From contig DAOUFG010000013.1 in NCBI GenBank assembly GCA_034430115.1, forward strand, positions 1-48,601: a stretch of DNA of 48,601 bases, given 5' to 3'. Made by a program: the position numbers and the translations under genes. Origin of the DNA: CAIXPS01 sp034430115. GTDB lineage: Bacteria > Chloroflexota > Anaerolineae > J036 > Brachytrichaceae. Shown piece after piece: positions 7,090 through 15,937 of the stretch. The notes under the pieces are model-generated. The model ran no database searches. It saw nothing but the letters and a program-made list of their open reading frames with translations, and was not told the DNA's origin. Every line of letters begins with the position of its first letter. Within the stretch, counting starts at the first letter, position 1.

Positions 7090-8349
7090 ATGTCATTATG
7101 GAATCGATTAAAACCAATCCGCACACGCCTGCTGGTGTTGCTGGCCGTGGTCGGGCCGGGCATCATCACCGCAAACGTAGATAACGACGCTGGGGGCATT
7201 ACGACCTACTCGGTTGCCGGCGCGCACTATGGCTATACCCTACTGTGGATCATGCCACTGGTTGCGCTGGCGCTCGTCATCATCCAGGAGATGAGCGCGC
7301 GCCTCGGCGTAGTTACTGGGCGCGGGCTCGCCGGGCTCATTCGCGAGAGCATGGGCGTGCGTGCCACCGCCATCATCCTGGCGATCCTTTTCATCGCCAA
7401 CCTGGCGAACACGGTAAGCGAATTTGCCGGGGTGGCAGCCAGCATGGAGATTTTCGGTGTCAGCAAGTACATTTCGGTGCCCATCGCCGCCATCATCGTC
7501 TGGTTATTGATTGTCAAGGGCACCTACAAAGCAGTGGAACGGATTTTCCTGGTCGCCAGCGCGCTCTACCTGGCCTACGTCGCATCAGGCATCATGGCTC
7601 ATCCCTCGTGGAGCACCGTCGCGCAGGCGGCCATCACGCCCACCTTCCACATGGACGCCGGGTTCGTCACCATCGCCATCACCATCATCGGCACCACCAT
7701 TGCGCCGTGGATGCAGTTCTATCAACAATCATCCATCGCCGATAAGGGGCTCAAGCCCACCGACATCGGCTACGAGCGGGTAGATGTCGTCGTGGGCGCT
7801 ATTTTCGCGATTATCGTCGCCGGGTTTATCACCATCGCCTGTGCGGCGACAATCTACCAGAACCACCAGACGATTGAAACCGCCCAAGACGCTGCCCTGG
7901 CCTTGATCCCCCTGGCCGGCCAATATGCTGCCACCTTGTTTGCCCTGGGGCTGCTAAACGCATCCGTCTTCTCGGCGGCCATCCTGCCACTCAGCACGGC
8001 CTACGTCGTGTGTGAGGCGTTTGGCTGGGAAGCCGGCGTGGATCGCAAATGGACCGAGGCCCCCATCTTCTTCGGCGCTTATACGGTGTTGATCGTACTT
8101 GGTGCGGCAATCATCCTGCTGCCCATCAAATCGCTCATCCAGGCCATGTTAGCCAGCCAGACCATGAACGGCGTGCTGCTGCCGGTGATTCTGCTGGTCA
8201 TGCTGCGATTGATCAACGACAAACGCCTCATGGGCCGGTACGTCAATGGGCGCGTGTTCAACGTGCTCAGTTGGGGCATGGCGATCATTTTGATCGTGCT
8301 CACCGTGATCCTGGTGGTCACCAGCGTGTTCCCCGGCCTGTTGGGTTGA
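7090..8349 (+). CDS. Nramp-family transporter, NRMT-like (probable Mg2+ importer)
   Basis: A 419-aa polytopic protein of the Nramp (SLC11) fold with about 11 hydrophobic segments. In canonical Mn/Fe Nramps, TM1 carries DPGN and TM6 carries a metal-binding Met in an A/T-x-MPH motif. Here TM1 reads GPGIITANVDNDAGG (DNDA at 31-34) and TM6 reads GTTIAPW (201-207), so the Met position is Ala205. Loss of that Met is typical of the Nramp-related Mg2+ transporters (NRMT), some of which are M-box controlled. Both the upstream M-box riboswitch and the MgtE-N/CBS partner gene support Mg2+ as substrate. The gene follows its partner after 86 nt. Mn2+ cannot be fully excluded without an assay. Confidence 0.85.
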   Translation: MSLWNRLKPIRTRLLVLLAVVGPGIITANVDNDAGGITTYSVAGAHYGYTLLWIMPLVALALVIIQEMSARLGVVTGRGLAGLIRESMGVRATAIILAILFIANLANTVSEFAGVAASMEIFGVSKYISVPIAAIIVWLLIVKGTYKAVERIFLVASALYLAYVASGIMAHPSWSTVAQAAITPTFHMDAGFVTIAITIIGTTIAPWMQFYQQSSIADKGLKPTDIGYERVDVVVGAIFAIIVAGFITIACAATIYQNHQTIETAQDAALALIPLAGQYAATLFALGLLNASVFSAAILPLSTAYVVCEAFGWEAGVDRKWTEAPIFFGAYTVLIVLGAAIILLPIKSLIQAMLASQTMNGVLLPVILLVMLRLINDKRLMGRYVNGRVFNVLSWGMAIILIVLTVILVVTSVFPGLLG

Positions 8350-8351
8350 TC

Positions 8352-8390
8352 GGCACCTCTGGCGTGGTGCACACGCCAGAAGTGCCCTTT
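8352..8390 (+). terminator. Terminator between convergent Nramp and UMF1 genes
   Basis: tctggcgtg (8358-8366) pairs perfectly with cacgccaga (8372-8380). Outer ggcac (8352-8356) pairs with gtgcc (8382-8386), each flanked by one unpaired base. CTTT follows on the plus strand. It ends the Mg2+ operon. Confidence 0.8.
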
Positions 8391-8402
8391 CAATTGGTAC
8401 TT

Positions 8403-9992
8403 CTAATCCGCCGCGTGAGCCTGCTCGATCTGCGTCTCTTCCAAGCGGGCAACTTCCGCACCCTTCTTTTCGTCCACGCGCCAGAGCATCCATATGCCTA
8501 TCACGAAGAATACGGAAATAGATAAGATGCTGTCGCGCGGGTTGCCGGTGAGTTGGCCCACCAGACCATACAGGAGCGGCCCCAAGATGCCGGCGAATTT
8601 CTCGCTCAGGCCAAATAGGCCAAAAAACTCGCCCGACTTGGCGCGCGGCGAGAGCGCAGTAAAAATGGAGCGGCTGAGCGCCTGTGTCCCGCCCTGCACC
8701 GTGCCCACGATCCAGCCGATCAAAAAGAACTCGGCCTGCGTGCGCAAAACGAAGCCCCAGAGCGGAATGACTGTGTAGATCAACAACCCCATGATGATGG
8801 CTCGTTTTGCGTCCAGGCCCGCCGTGAAACGCGCCAGCAAATGTCGCCCGACCAGCGCAGAAAACAGGACGCCGATCACCTGGTCGCACCCAATCGCAAC
8901 AAAAGTCATCGTCACGCTTAAGCTACCGGTCAAGTTAGCATACAGGCCGATGAGCGGCAAAGTAACCGCCGTCCACAACAGCATGGACACGAATGCAGAG
9001 CGCCACTTGTTGCTTGGGTTTGGGATTTGCCCAAAGATGAGCGCGTAGGGGAAGGCTACGAATTGGGTCATCAAGAGCGTGGTGATGAGCACCGCCGTGT
9101 CCAGCCCCAATGCCGCGCCATAGGCGGTTGCCAGCAAAATGATCGCACCGATCCCTTCCATATAGAACCAGAAGGCAATCAGCATCTTGAACATTTCACG
9201 ATAACGCCTGGCATCACGGATGGTGTGACCGAGCCGGGTGAAGGTGTTGGCGATGATGCTGCCTCTATCGCCATGCGCCAGCGGGGTAGCCGGCGGCTCC
9301 GGCACCTTGAGAAGCAAAGGGATGGTGAACCCAATCCACCAGATACCGACTGTTACAAACGCAATTCGCACGGCCATACTGCTGTCGATGCCCAGGTTGG
9401 ATGAAAAGAGGTATAGCACCGTGTTGATCGCCAGCAGCACACCCCCACCCACGTAGCCCATGGCATAGCCCTGGCTGGAGGCGCGATCCATATCATCCTG
9501 CTGTGCCACGTGCGGCAACAGGCTGCTATTCAACCCCAATGCGATGTTCATCGCAAGCTGAGTCAAGAAATAGAGCACCAGACCTATTTGCCACATTCCG
9601 GTGGTCAGGGTGAACATCATGGATGACAATACACCGCCAATCGCAGTGGCAACAACGAGATAGCGCTTGCGCCTGCCCGTTAAATCCGCCACGGTGCCCA
9701 CAATTGGGGCCAGGATGGCCGCCACGAATAACGCCAACGAGACAGCCAGGGCATAGACGTTAGAGGCCGTGTCGCGCGCGAGTGCCTGCGCAGCCTGATC
9801 ATTTGCCGCTTTCCCAGCCAATAAAAACGCCGGCGCAGCAATGGCGATGAAATAGGGTGGAAAAAAGGTGGAAGAAGTGGTGGTGATGTAGGCATGATCG
9901 GCCCAGTCATAGAACGACCAGGCCGTGACACGCGAATAATATGCTCGATCTCGTACCGGTGCAGCTTTTGCCGGTTGCGTGGTGACATCCAT
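8403..9992 (-). CDS. MFS transporter, UMF1 (Atg22-like) family
   Basis: A 529-aa membrane protein with about 12 hydrophobic segments. The first segment contains SFYDWADHAYITTTSSTFF, the hallmark (DWANSAY-like) of the UMF1/Atg22 branch of the major facilitator superfamily. A GTVADLTGRRKR motif at the loop 2-3 position matches the MFS motif A. Substrates of bacterial UMF1 proteins are mostly unknown; amino acid or peptide efflux is suggested by relatives. The ATG at 9992 has an aggag site six bases upstream. It is divergent from the SEDS-PBP gene and probably monocistronic. Confidence 0.9.
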   Translation of the reverse strand: MDVTTQPAKAAPVRDRAYYSRVTAWSFYDWADHAYITTTSSTFFPPYFIAIAAPAFLLAGKAANDQAAQALARDTASNVYALAVSLALFVAAILAPIVGTVADLTGRRKRYLVVATAIGGVLSSMMFTLTTGMWQIGLVLYFLTQLAMNIALGLNSSLLPHVAQQDDMDRASSQGYAMGYVGGGVLLAINTVLYLFSSNLGIDSSMAVRIAFVTVGIWWIGFTIPLLLKVPEPPATPLAHGDRGSIIANTFTRLGHTIRDARRYREMFKMLIAFWFYMEGIGAIILLATAYGAALGLDTAVLITTLLMTQFVAFPYALIFGQIPNPSNKWRSAFVSMLLWTAVTLPLIGLYANLTGSLSVTMTFVAIGCDQVIGVLFSALVGRHLLARFTAGLDAKRAIIMGLLIYTVIPLWGFVLRTQAEFFLIGWIVGTVQGGTQALSRSIFTALSPRAKSGEFFGLFGLSEKFAGILGPLLYGLVGQLTGNPRDSILSISVFFVIGIWMLWRVDEKKGAEVARLEETQIEQAHAAD

Positions 9993-10062
9993 AGAACGCT
10001 CCTGTATGACGTGAAAGTGCTGATTGGACCGCCCAAGAGTGTACCATCACCAATAGCACGAT

Positions 10063-10068
10063 TACAAT
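10063..10068 (+). promoter_or_regulatory. TACAAT -10 box, possible leaderless start
   Basis: tacaat lies ten bases before the ATG at 10078, so a transcript starting 7-9 bases after it would begin at or next to the start codon. There is no Shine-Dalgarno sequence between them. I see no good -35 at 17 bp. Confidence 0.4.
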
Positions 10069-10077
10069 GCTCATTGC

Positions 10078-12537
10078 ATGATTTCATCATCACATCGCCA
10101 GGAACTTGGCCTGATTGTGCTGGGGCTTGTCTTTGGCTGGTTGGGCGCGTTCAGCCTGTGGCTACAATCACACAATATAACAATCCTGGCAGCCATGTGC
10201 CTGCTTACCGTTGGCGGCATTGCTGCCCATTTTTGGTTAAACCGCGTAGCGGCTCAACGAGATACGTTACTCGTCCCCATCACCCTATCGCTCACTGCTT
10301 TTGGGTTTGTCATTGGCGCACGCGTGGCGGCGAATTTTCTACCGCGCCAGGCGGCCTGGATGATGATCGGCATTCTGGCCCTTTGCATCGTTGCAGCCGG
10401 TCGCGATCATCTGCGCTGGCTGCGGCGCTTTAAATACACCTGGCTCATCGCCGGGCTTGTGCTGCTGGGGGCCACGCTCTTGCTCGGGGTGAACCCCACC
10501 GGCGCCGGGGCACGCCTGTGGCTCAGCGTCGCCGGGCTCTTTCTACAACCTTCTGAAGTGTTACGCCTGTTGATGGTGGCTTTTCTGGCCGCGTTCTTCA
10601 GTGAGCGCGTCTCGTTTGGGAATCGCGGCGCGGCCACTTCCGGGCAATCATGGCGCTTGCGCTACCGCGGCAAATCACCGGCGGATATTTGGAAGGCGCT
10701 CGTTCCCCTCGCGCCTTCTGTCGCCATGTGGCTCGTCGCACTGGCACTGCTGGGCACCCAGCAAGACCTGGGCGCTGCAACGCTGCTGCTTTTGACCTAC
10801 GCGTTCATGCTATACCTGGCAACGGGTCAGGCCGCGCTACCCATCATCGGGCTTGCGATGCTCTTGTGCACCGGCGCGATTGGCTACCATCTCTCATCCC
10901 GCGTTGCGCAACGCATAGATATCTGGCTAAACCCATGGCTGGACCCTCAAGGGGCATCGTTCCAGATTGTGCAATCTTTGATCGCCGTCGCCAACGGCGG
11001 CCTGTTCGGACAAGGCCCTGGCCAGGGGCAACCCGGCTACGTGCCCGCTGTGCATACCGATTTTCCGTTTGCGGCAATCGGGGAAGAATTCGGTCTCATC
11101 GGCATGTTAGCGGTGCTGGCGTTGTTCGGCATCCTGATCATGCGCGCATGGCGCATTGCGCGACGGAATCAATCCGCCTATGCCCTGCTGCTGGCAGGCG
11201 GCATTGCAGCGCTGTTCTGCGTTCAGGTATTCGTCATCATTGGCGGAAACCTGGGCCTGCTGCCGCTCACTGGGGTGACGTTGCCATTCATCAGCTATGG
11301 TGGCAGTTCGCTCCTCGTCAGTTACATCGCCGTCGGGTTGCTCATCCGTCTTTCATGCGACTATTCCCCAACGCTTCCGGCCAATACTCCGTCTGCCAAC
11401 ACGAATGCGGTTGCACTCACCCCACATGATTACGTCTTCCAGGTGACGCCGGCACAACGCAAAGCTTCCCAGCGCGGCATGTGGCTATGTGCAGCCCTCA
11501 TTTTGTGCCTGGGCCTGACGGCGGGCTATTGGAGCATCGTGCAACGCAACGCGTTAATCACTCGCAGCGACAACCCCCGCAACGTTGATGCGGAACGCGC
11601 CATCGAACGTGGGCCAATCCTGGCACGAGACGGCACTGTGCTTGCCGTCTCACAACGCCAGGCGGCACAACAAGACTATGCCCCGCCCAACTTTGTGCGG
11701 CGCTATTCGAACCCCGCGACGGCACCCATCGTGGGTTATTACAGCATCCAGCATGGGGTTGGCGGCATCGAATCATATGCAGACGCACGCCTGCGCGGCC
11801 AGCCGGCCCCACTTGCCGGGCTGCTGCACCAGATTCAAGTCGGCGCCGCCTTCACCTCCACAGTGGACCTGGCGCTCCAAACACGCCTGGCGAATGCCCT
11901 GACGGGAACGACCGGCTCCGGCATCATCCTGGATTGGCGAAGCGGCGAAGTGCTGGCACTCGTCAGCAACCCTTCGTTCGACCCTAATACGCTGGATGAG
12001 AACTGGGATGTCTTGCGTGCGCGCGCCGACGCCCCGTTGCTCAATCGCGCCACACAAGGGCTCTATCAACCGGGGGCACTGCTTAAGTGGCTCTATTCCG
12101 ACGCCAAAGACGACACCAACGATCTTAACCAGCCACTCTCGAGTTGGGATCGCTCCGATCGCTTTCACCTGGGCCAGACGGTGCCATTCGAGTTGGAGAA
12201 CGCCAGCGTACCTTACCCGGCCAGCGGCACCTATAGCGAGACCTTGGGGCAAGGTTCCTTGCGCCTGACGCCTTTGCGCGTCGCCGTCAGCGCAGCATCG
12301 TTGGCCGCCGGCGACACAGTGACGCCTACGCTCACATACCGGCCCACCTCCAATGAGGCAAACCCCGCTCAGCCGCGCGTAACGGCACAAGTCACAGTGC
12401 TGGCACAGATCAGCCAAAAGACGCACGTGGGATGGTACGTCAAGATCGGCCAGACGAGCGTCACTGTGCTGGCGTTGGAAATGAGTTCCCCCGACGCCGG
12501 ATTGCTCAATGCTACCGTGCAGCGCCTGGAGCCATAG
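10078..12537 (+). CDS. SEDS (FtsW/RodA) glycosyltransferase fused to a degenerate penicillin-binding domain
   Basis: 819 aa. Residues 1 to about 430 form a ten-helix SEDS peptidoglycan polymerase: PAVHTDFPFAAIGEEFGLIG and LPLTGVTLPFISYGGSS are textbook FtsW/RodA signatures. A further helix near 465-485 leads into an FtsI/PBP2-like region with ERGPILARDGTVLA, GIESYAD, STVDLALQTRLANAL, IILDWRSGEVLAL and SNPSFDPN. The transpeptidase SxxK site reads PGALLK (Ala667, Lys670), so the acylating Ser is missing. GQGSLRLTPL (724-732) remains, but I see no KTG motif. The fused domain is therefore probably an activator of the SEDS part and not an enzyme. No neighbouring division genes are present. SEDS assignment is firm; loss of activity is inferred from the sequence. 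Confidence 0.9.
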   Translation: MISSSHRQELGLIVLGLVFGWLGAFSLWLQSHNITILAAMCLLTVGGIAAHFWLNRVAAQRDTLLVPITLSLTAFGFVIGARVAANFLPRQAAWMMIGILALCIVAAGRDHLRWLRRFKYTWLIAGLVLLGATLLLGVNPTGAGARLWLSVAGLFLQPSEVLRLLMVAFLAAFFSERVSFGNRGAATSGQSWRLRYRGKSPADIWKALVPLAPSVAMWLVALALLGTQQDLGAATLLLLTYAFMLYLATGQAALPIIGLAMLLCTGAIGYHLSSRVAQRIDIWLNPWLDPQGASFQIVQSLIAVANGGLFGQGPGQGQPGYVPAVHTDFPFAAIGEEFGLIGMLAVLALFGILIMRAWRIARRNQSAYALLLAGGIAALFCVQVFVIIGGNLGLLPLTGVTLPFISYGGSSLLVSYIAVGLLIRLSCDYSPTLPANTPSANTNAVALTPHDYVFQVTPAQRKASQRGMWLCAALILCLGLTAGYWSIVQRNALITRSDNPRNVDAERAIERGPILARDGTVLAVSQRQAAQQDYAPPNFVRRYSNPATAPIVGYYSIQHGVGGIESYADARLRGQPAPLAGLLHQIQVGAAFTSTVDLALQTRLANALTGTTGSGIILDWRSGEVLALVSNPSFDPNTLDENWDVLRARADAPLLNRATQGLYQPGALLKWLYSDAKDDTNDLNQPLSSWDRSDRFHLGQTVPFELENASVPYPASGTYSETLGQGSLRLTPLRVAVSAASLAAGDTVTPTLTYRPTSNEANPAQPRVTAQVTVLAQISQKTHVGWYVKIGQTSVTVLALEMSSPDAGLLNATVQRLEP

Positions 12538-12570
12538 TATGTGTGCGCGGTAATGGGAATGGAGACATCG

Positions 12571-12618
12571 AAGCTTTAGCTGGTGATGAGCCATATCACA
12601 GGCCACCAGCTAAAGCTT
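12571..12618. terminator. 15-bp perfect hairpin between convergent genes
   Basis: aagctttagctggtg (12571-12585) is the exact reverse complement of 12604-12618, with an 18-nt loop. It lies between two convergent genes, so it may act as a bidirectional terminator, but no T-run follows on either strand. Confidence 0.6.
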
Positions 12619-12631
12619 TGCGACGAGCAGT

Positions 12632-14152
12632 TCAACCTTTCTTCGCCATCTCTGCAAACGAATCGCGCAAAGATGGATACAACTGGTAATAGACGATGAA
12701 CATCTTTTCGTAAATCTCTACGCGATTGGCGTCGGGTTGATAGCTCGCCCCAATGTGTAGCCATTCGATGGGCGGCACTTCCTCCTGGAACCAGCCGATG
12801 GCAAGCCCGGTCGTATAAGCCGCGCCGCGCGCCGTCACATCCGCAGAAGGCGTCAGCACATCCACCTGGCAATCAAACACGTCGGCAAAGATCTGCGCCC
12901 AAAGCGGCGTGCAGCTTTCATCACCCACCAGGCGCAAGACCGGCTCACCTACCACATCAGGCTCAGGGATGAGCAACTGGATCGCGCGCATCGTGTAGGC
13001 CACGCCTTCCAGTACCGCCCGATAGAGGTCCGAACGCCAGGTTCTGCGCGTGACGTGGAACCACCCACCCCGTGCATTGGGGTCGCGGAAGGGAGCCTGT
13101 TCACCGTCCAGGTAGGGCAGGAAGATGATGCCACCGCTCCCCGGCACGGCTTCGGCAGCCAACGTCATGAATAACTCGACGGTGGGCAGATTGGCTTCCG
13201 CAAATGCCTTTTCCTCGGCCTGCCCGAAACGATCTACCATCCAATCGAAACAACCACCCGCCATCAAGCTCTGGCCGGTAATGAGTAGCTGATCCTTTTG
13301 CGGGTCGCGCAGGTTCATCATCCCGGTGATGGGGTCCACCTTTTCCTTCAGCCCGGTCGTCGCCAGCCAGCCACTCTTGCCCAGGTAACACAAATACTGG
13401 TTCGATTGGTGCACGCCTGCGCCGGTCATCATCGTCGCCAGGTCCGGCGCACCATGATAAATAGGCAAACCAACTGGTAATTTCAACGTGTCGGCTGTTT
13501 CTGCATCCAGCTCGCCGATGCGCGTCCCTGGCTTCACCAGTTTGGGCAACCAATCGGTGCGCAAGCCCAATGCCTTCAACAGGTCAAATGCCCAGGTATT
13601 CGTATCCAGTGAAAAGAGGTCAGTATATGAAGCAGACATGTAGTCGGTAACGCGCGCGCCGCACATCCGAAAGGCCAGGTAGTCATGCGCGGCAAACATC
13701 ACCGTCTGCCCGCTCTCATACTGTGAGGGTTGATGCTGCTTTAGCCACAGCAACTTGGCAATTGGGCTTTGATCCTCATGAATGATGTTGGACGACTGAA
13801 CCAGTTTCTCCAGGCCGATCTGCTCCACCATCGCCTTCCACTCCGCAGTGGCGCGGCGGTCTTCCGCCAACATGGCAATGTCGATGCGATCATCCCCCCC
13901 CGCCAGGAAGAGCACACGCGCCTGCCCAGTCAGTGAAACCGCCACCGGCGTTACATCGGGTGCTTTTTCCAACAGGGCCTTCAACGCGATGTAGAGCGCA
14001 AAATACCAATCGCGTGGTTCCTGCTCCAGCCAATTGCCAATTTCACCGGTGGCGTACTTGGATTCTGTACTGGCAACAATTGTTCCGTCACAGGCAACGT
14101 AGCTGGCACGACAACGACTGCGCCCGGCATCAAAGACGAGAATGGCATCCAT
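12632..14152 (-). CDS. FGGY-family carbohydrate kinase (xylulokinase-like)
   Basis: 506 aa from the ATG at 14152, which has ggagga eight bases upstream. The longer start at 14170 would place the ribosome-binding site inside the gene. It has the two-lobe FGGY layout: an N-terminal nucleotide fold, the GAPDLATMMTGAGV segment with the probable catalytic Asp, and the late GDESCTPLWAQIFADVF and GAAYTTGLAIGW segments of the second lobe. The first phosphate loop is odd: DAGRSR replaces the usual DxGT(S/T). The reaction is ATP-dependent phosphorylation of a sugar or polyol; the substrate cannot be read from the sequence. It could feed the sugar-phosphate dehydrogenases at 701-3332. It is divergent from a membrane-protein gene. 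Confidence 0.88.
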   Translation of the reverse strand: MDAILVFDAGRSRCRASYVACDGTIVASTESKYATGEIGNWLEQEPRDWYFALYIALKALLEKAPDVTPVAVSLTGQARVLFLAGGDDRIDIAMLAEDRRATAEWKAMVEQIGLEKLVQSSNIIHEDQSPIAKLLWLKQHQPSQYESGQTVMFAAHDYLAFRMCGARVTDYMSASYTDLFSLDTNTWAFDLLKALGLRTDWLPKLVKPGTRIGELDAETADTLKLPVGLPIYHGAPDLATMMTGAGVHQSNQYLCYLGKSGWLATTGLKEKVDPITGMMNLRDPQKDQLLITGQSLMAGGCFDWMVDRFGQAEEKAFAEANLPTVELFMTLAAEAVPGSGGIIFLPYLDGEQAPFRDPNARGGWFHVTRRTWRSDLYRAVLEGVAYTMRAIQLLIPEPDVVGEPVLRLVGDESCTPLWAQIFADVFDCQVDVLTPSADVTARGAAYTTGLAIGWFQEEVPPIEWLHIGASYQPDANRVEIYEKMFIVYYQLYPSLRDSFAEMAKKG

Positions 14153-14252
14153 GTATGATTCCTCCATCAACTACCATTTCAGAGGGTCAAGTTTAACGCA
14201 TGTAAAAGAGTGGCTCGTTCATGCTATGACTCAGCAGGAGGGTATTGTATCA

Positions 14253-15023
14253 ATGTCAGATCAGGTAAATGATGTCGATCGAAGTATCGTCCCCGAACGT
14301 GTCAAATCGCGTGAAGGTTTGGATGAACTGGTGGGCAACATGGAGCTTACATTGATGAGCATTATCCAGGGTGTAGCGCTCTTCTTTCTGACGGATTCCG
14401 CTCGCACACCATTACTCACCGGCCAGATTTCCTCTTTACCCTATGTCGTCGTCGGCCTGTTGATCATATTGTTGTTCTGGTCGCGCTCGCTCATCCACAC
14501 CTTCACCGTCATCCGCTGGCCATTGGAGTTTGGGCACAATTACGTCTACATCGCCTGCACCCTCACAGAAGCAATTTTGTTTACGCAGTTGAACAACGTG
14601 CGAAACTGGTACCTGGTTGCCACCGTTTACGCTGCCATCGTGTGGCTCCTGTTCGTCTTCGACCTGCGCATGATTCGCCTGCGGTTGGCGGAAAGTCGTG
14701 GCCCGGCGGGGAAACGGCTTTTTGGAACCGTCTTGAGAGAGCAACTTCTGCACACCCGCATAGGGTTGCCGATCGTGACGGGGTTTTATGGGGTTGCTGC
14801 GGCATTAGCACTGACGCAACCGGCCTGGTTTATCGACCAGAACGGACATAGCATTTTCGCTATCTCACAATTGGTCGTCGCATTCATCTACCTGGCCTAC
14901 GTATTGCACTTCTACCGCAGCCTTTCGCCGCTCATTCTAAACTATCGACAGGAAGAGAGAGAAATAAACCGGCCTGGAGCAGATGGAGGGGATATTCGTG
15001 GCACCCGACAGATGAAGCAATAA
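14253..15023 (+). CDS. Unknown integral membrane protein
   Basis: I chose ATG 14253 because aggaggg (14236-14242) precedes it by ten bases; upstream methionines have no such site. The product is 256 aa with about six hydrophobic helices (for example YVVVGLLIILLFWSRSL and YAAIVWLLFVFDLRMI) and charged ends. No catalytic motif is apparent and I do not recognise a family. The helix pattern resembles small uncharacterised bacterial membrane proteins, perhaps TMEM175-like, but the F-S-D motif of TMEM175 is not seen. It is divergent from the FGGY kinase and converges on the regulator gene at 15081; its stop codon lies inside a perfect hairpin. Confidence 0.75.
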   Translation: MSDQVNDVDRSIVPERVKSREGLDELVGNMELTLMSIIQGVALFFLTDSARTPLLTGQISSLPYVVVGLLIILLFWSRSLIHTFTVIRWPLEFGHNYVYIACTLTEAILFTQLNNVRNWYLVATVYAAIVWLLFVFDLRMIRLRLAESRGPAGKRLFGTVLREQLLHTRIGLPIVTGFYGVAAALALTQPAWFIDQNGHSIFAISQLVVAFIYLAYVLHFYRSLSPLILNYRQEEREINRPGADGGDIRGTRQMKQ

Positions 15024-15040
15024 TTGCTTATTGCTTCATC
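15011..15040. terminator. 13-bp perfect hairpin at convergent gene ends
   Basis: gatgaagcaataa (15011-15023) pairs perfectly with ttattgcttcatc (15028-15040) around a TTGC tetraloop. The membrane-protein stop codon is within the left arm. It suits a bidirectional transcription stop between convergent genes, although a T-run is lacking. Confidence 0.65.
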
Positions 15041-15080
15041 CGCCAGGCTCGCATCTATTGTTCCCCCTCTCATAACGTCC

Positions 15081-15902
15081 CTAGATGAACATATACCCTG
15101 CGCCGCGCATATTCAAAATGCGGTTAGAAAGTACCGGGTAACGTTCCAGCTTTCTGCGCAGGCGAACGATGTGAGGGCGCAACTGTTTGACGCCAGATTC
15201 CACATCCACATTAGGGTTGGTCAACACGTGGCGAACCAACTCCTCCATAGGCACGGTGCGATTATGATTTGTGAGCAGCAAATCAAAAATGCGTCCCTCT
15301 ATGGGGCTCAGGCGCACGTAACTATCACCCAGGTGCAGCACGTGACCAATCGGGTCCCACTGGAAAAGGTTGTCCAACCCTGCGGGGAGCGCAGAACCGC
15401 TATTTTCGCCCTGCACCGTCGCCTCAGCCGCGTCCGTGCCAACATCTGTGGCAGGCTGCTGCTCAGCGCCGGCCCGCTCGGCCAACAATCGCGCGCTCAA
15501 CTCACGGTTCAGGTCTGGGTCAGTGGCGAGTAAGTACTCCCGCACACCCAACTGCAACGCTCTGACAACAGCGTGAATGTCATCCCCGTTACGGTCAAAG
15601 ATCAGCGTCGGGGGCAGCGTCGCCTGTAAGTCGCGCAACAAGATCAATAATGGGATGGCACCTGCTTGCACTTCAGCCACAAGGATCGTCAAAGGTGCAG
15701 GGGACTGATTCTGAGCGGCTCGGAGCTTATCCAGAGCTTCGCTGACAGAGTGCGTCTCAACCACATCACAATCCGCCTGTTCCAAACCACGTACGATCGC
15801 AGCATCGGGCCCCTTGTCTGCCGCCAAGTAAATGCCCACTCTCGTTCTCATAGCCGGCCGCGTAGTAGCGGTTTCCTCTTTATAAGATTGAAATTCTAGC
15901 AT
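15081..15902 (-). CDS. Pseudo-receiver / winged-helix transcriptional regulator
   Basis: 273 aa. The C-terminal half (about 175-273) is a clear OmpR/PhoB winged helix: RLSPIEGRIFDLLL, then the recognition region and the final ILNMRGAGYMFI wing. The N-terminal half (about 20-140) has the length and strand pattern of a receiver, but its signature residues are missing: the usual VDDD acidic cluster reads YLAADKG, and the phospho-acceptor region reads ILVAEVQAG without the Asp. It probably does not take phosphate in the normal way. Start MLEF has a weak aagg site; MRTR at residue 18 is an alternative. A good sigma-70-type promoter is upstream. Target genes are unknown. Confidence 0.8.
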   Translation of the reverse strand: MLEFQSYKEETATTRPAMRTRVGIYLAADKGPDAAIVRGLEQADCDVVETHSVSEALDKLRAAQNQSPAPLTILVAEVQAGAIPLLILLRDLQATLPPTLIFDRNGDDIHAVVRALQLGVREYLLATDPDLNRELSARLLAERAGAEQQPATDVGTDAAEATVQGENSGSALPAGLDNLFQWDPIGHVLHLGDSYVRLSPIEGRIFDLLLTNHNRTVPMEELVRHVLTNPNVDVESGVKQLRPHIVRLRRKLERYPVLSNRILNMRGAGYMFI

Positions 15903-15937
15903 AAGTCATTGCCTTATAGTTTATGAGTAGCATTTGC

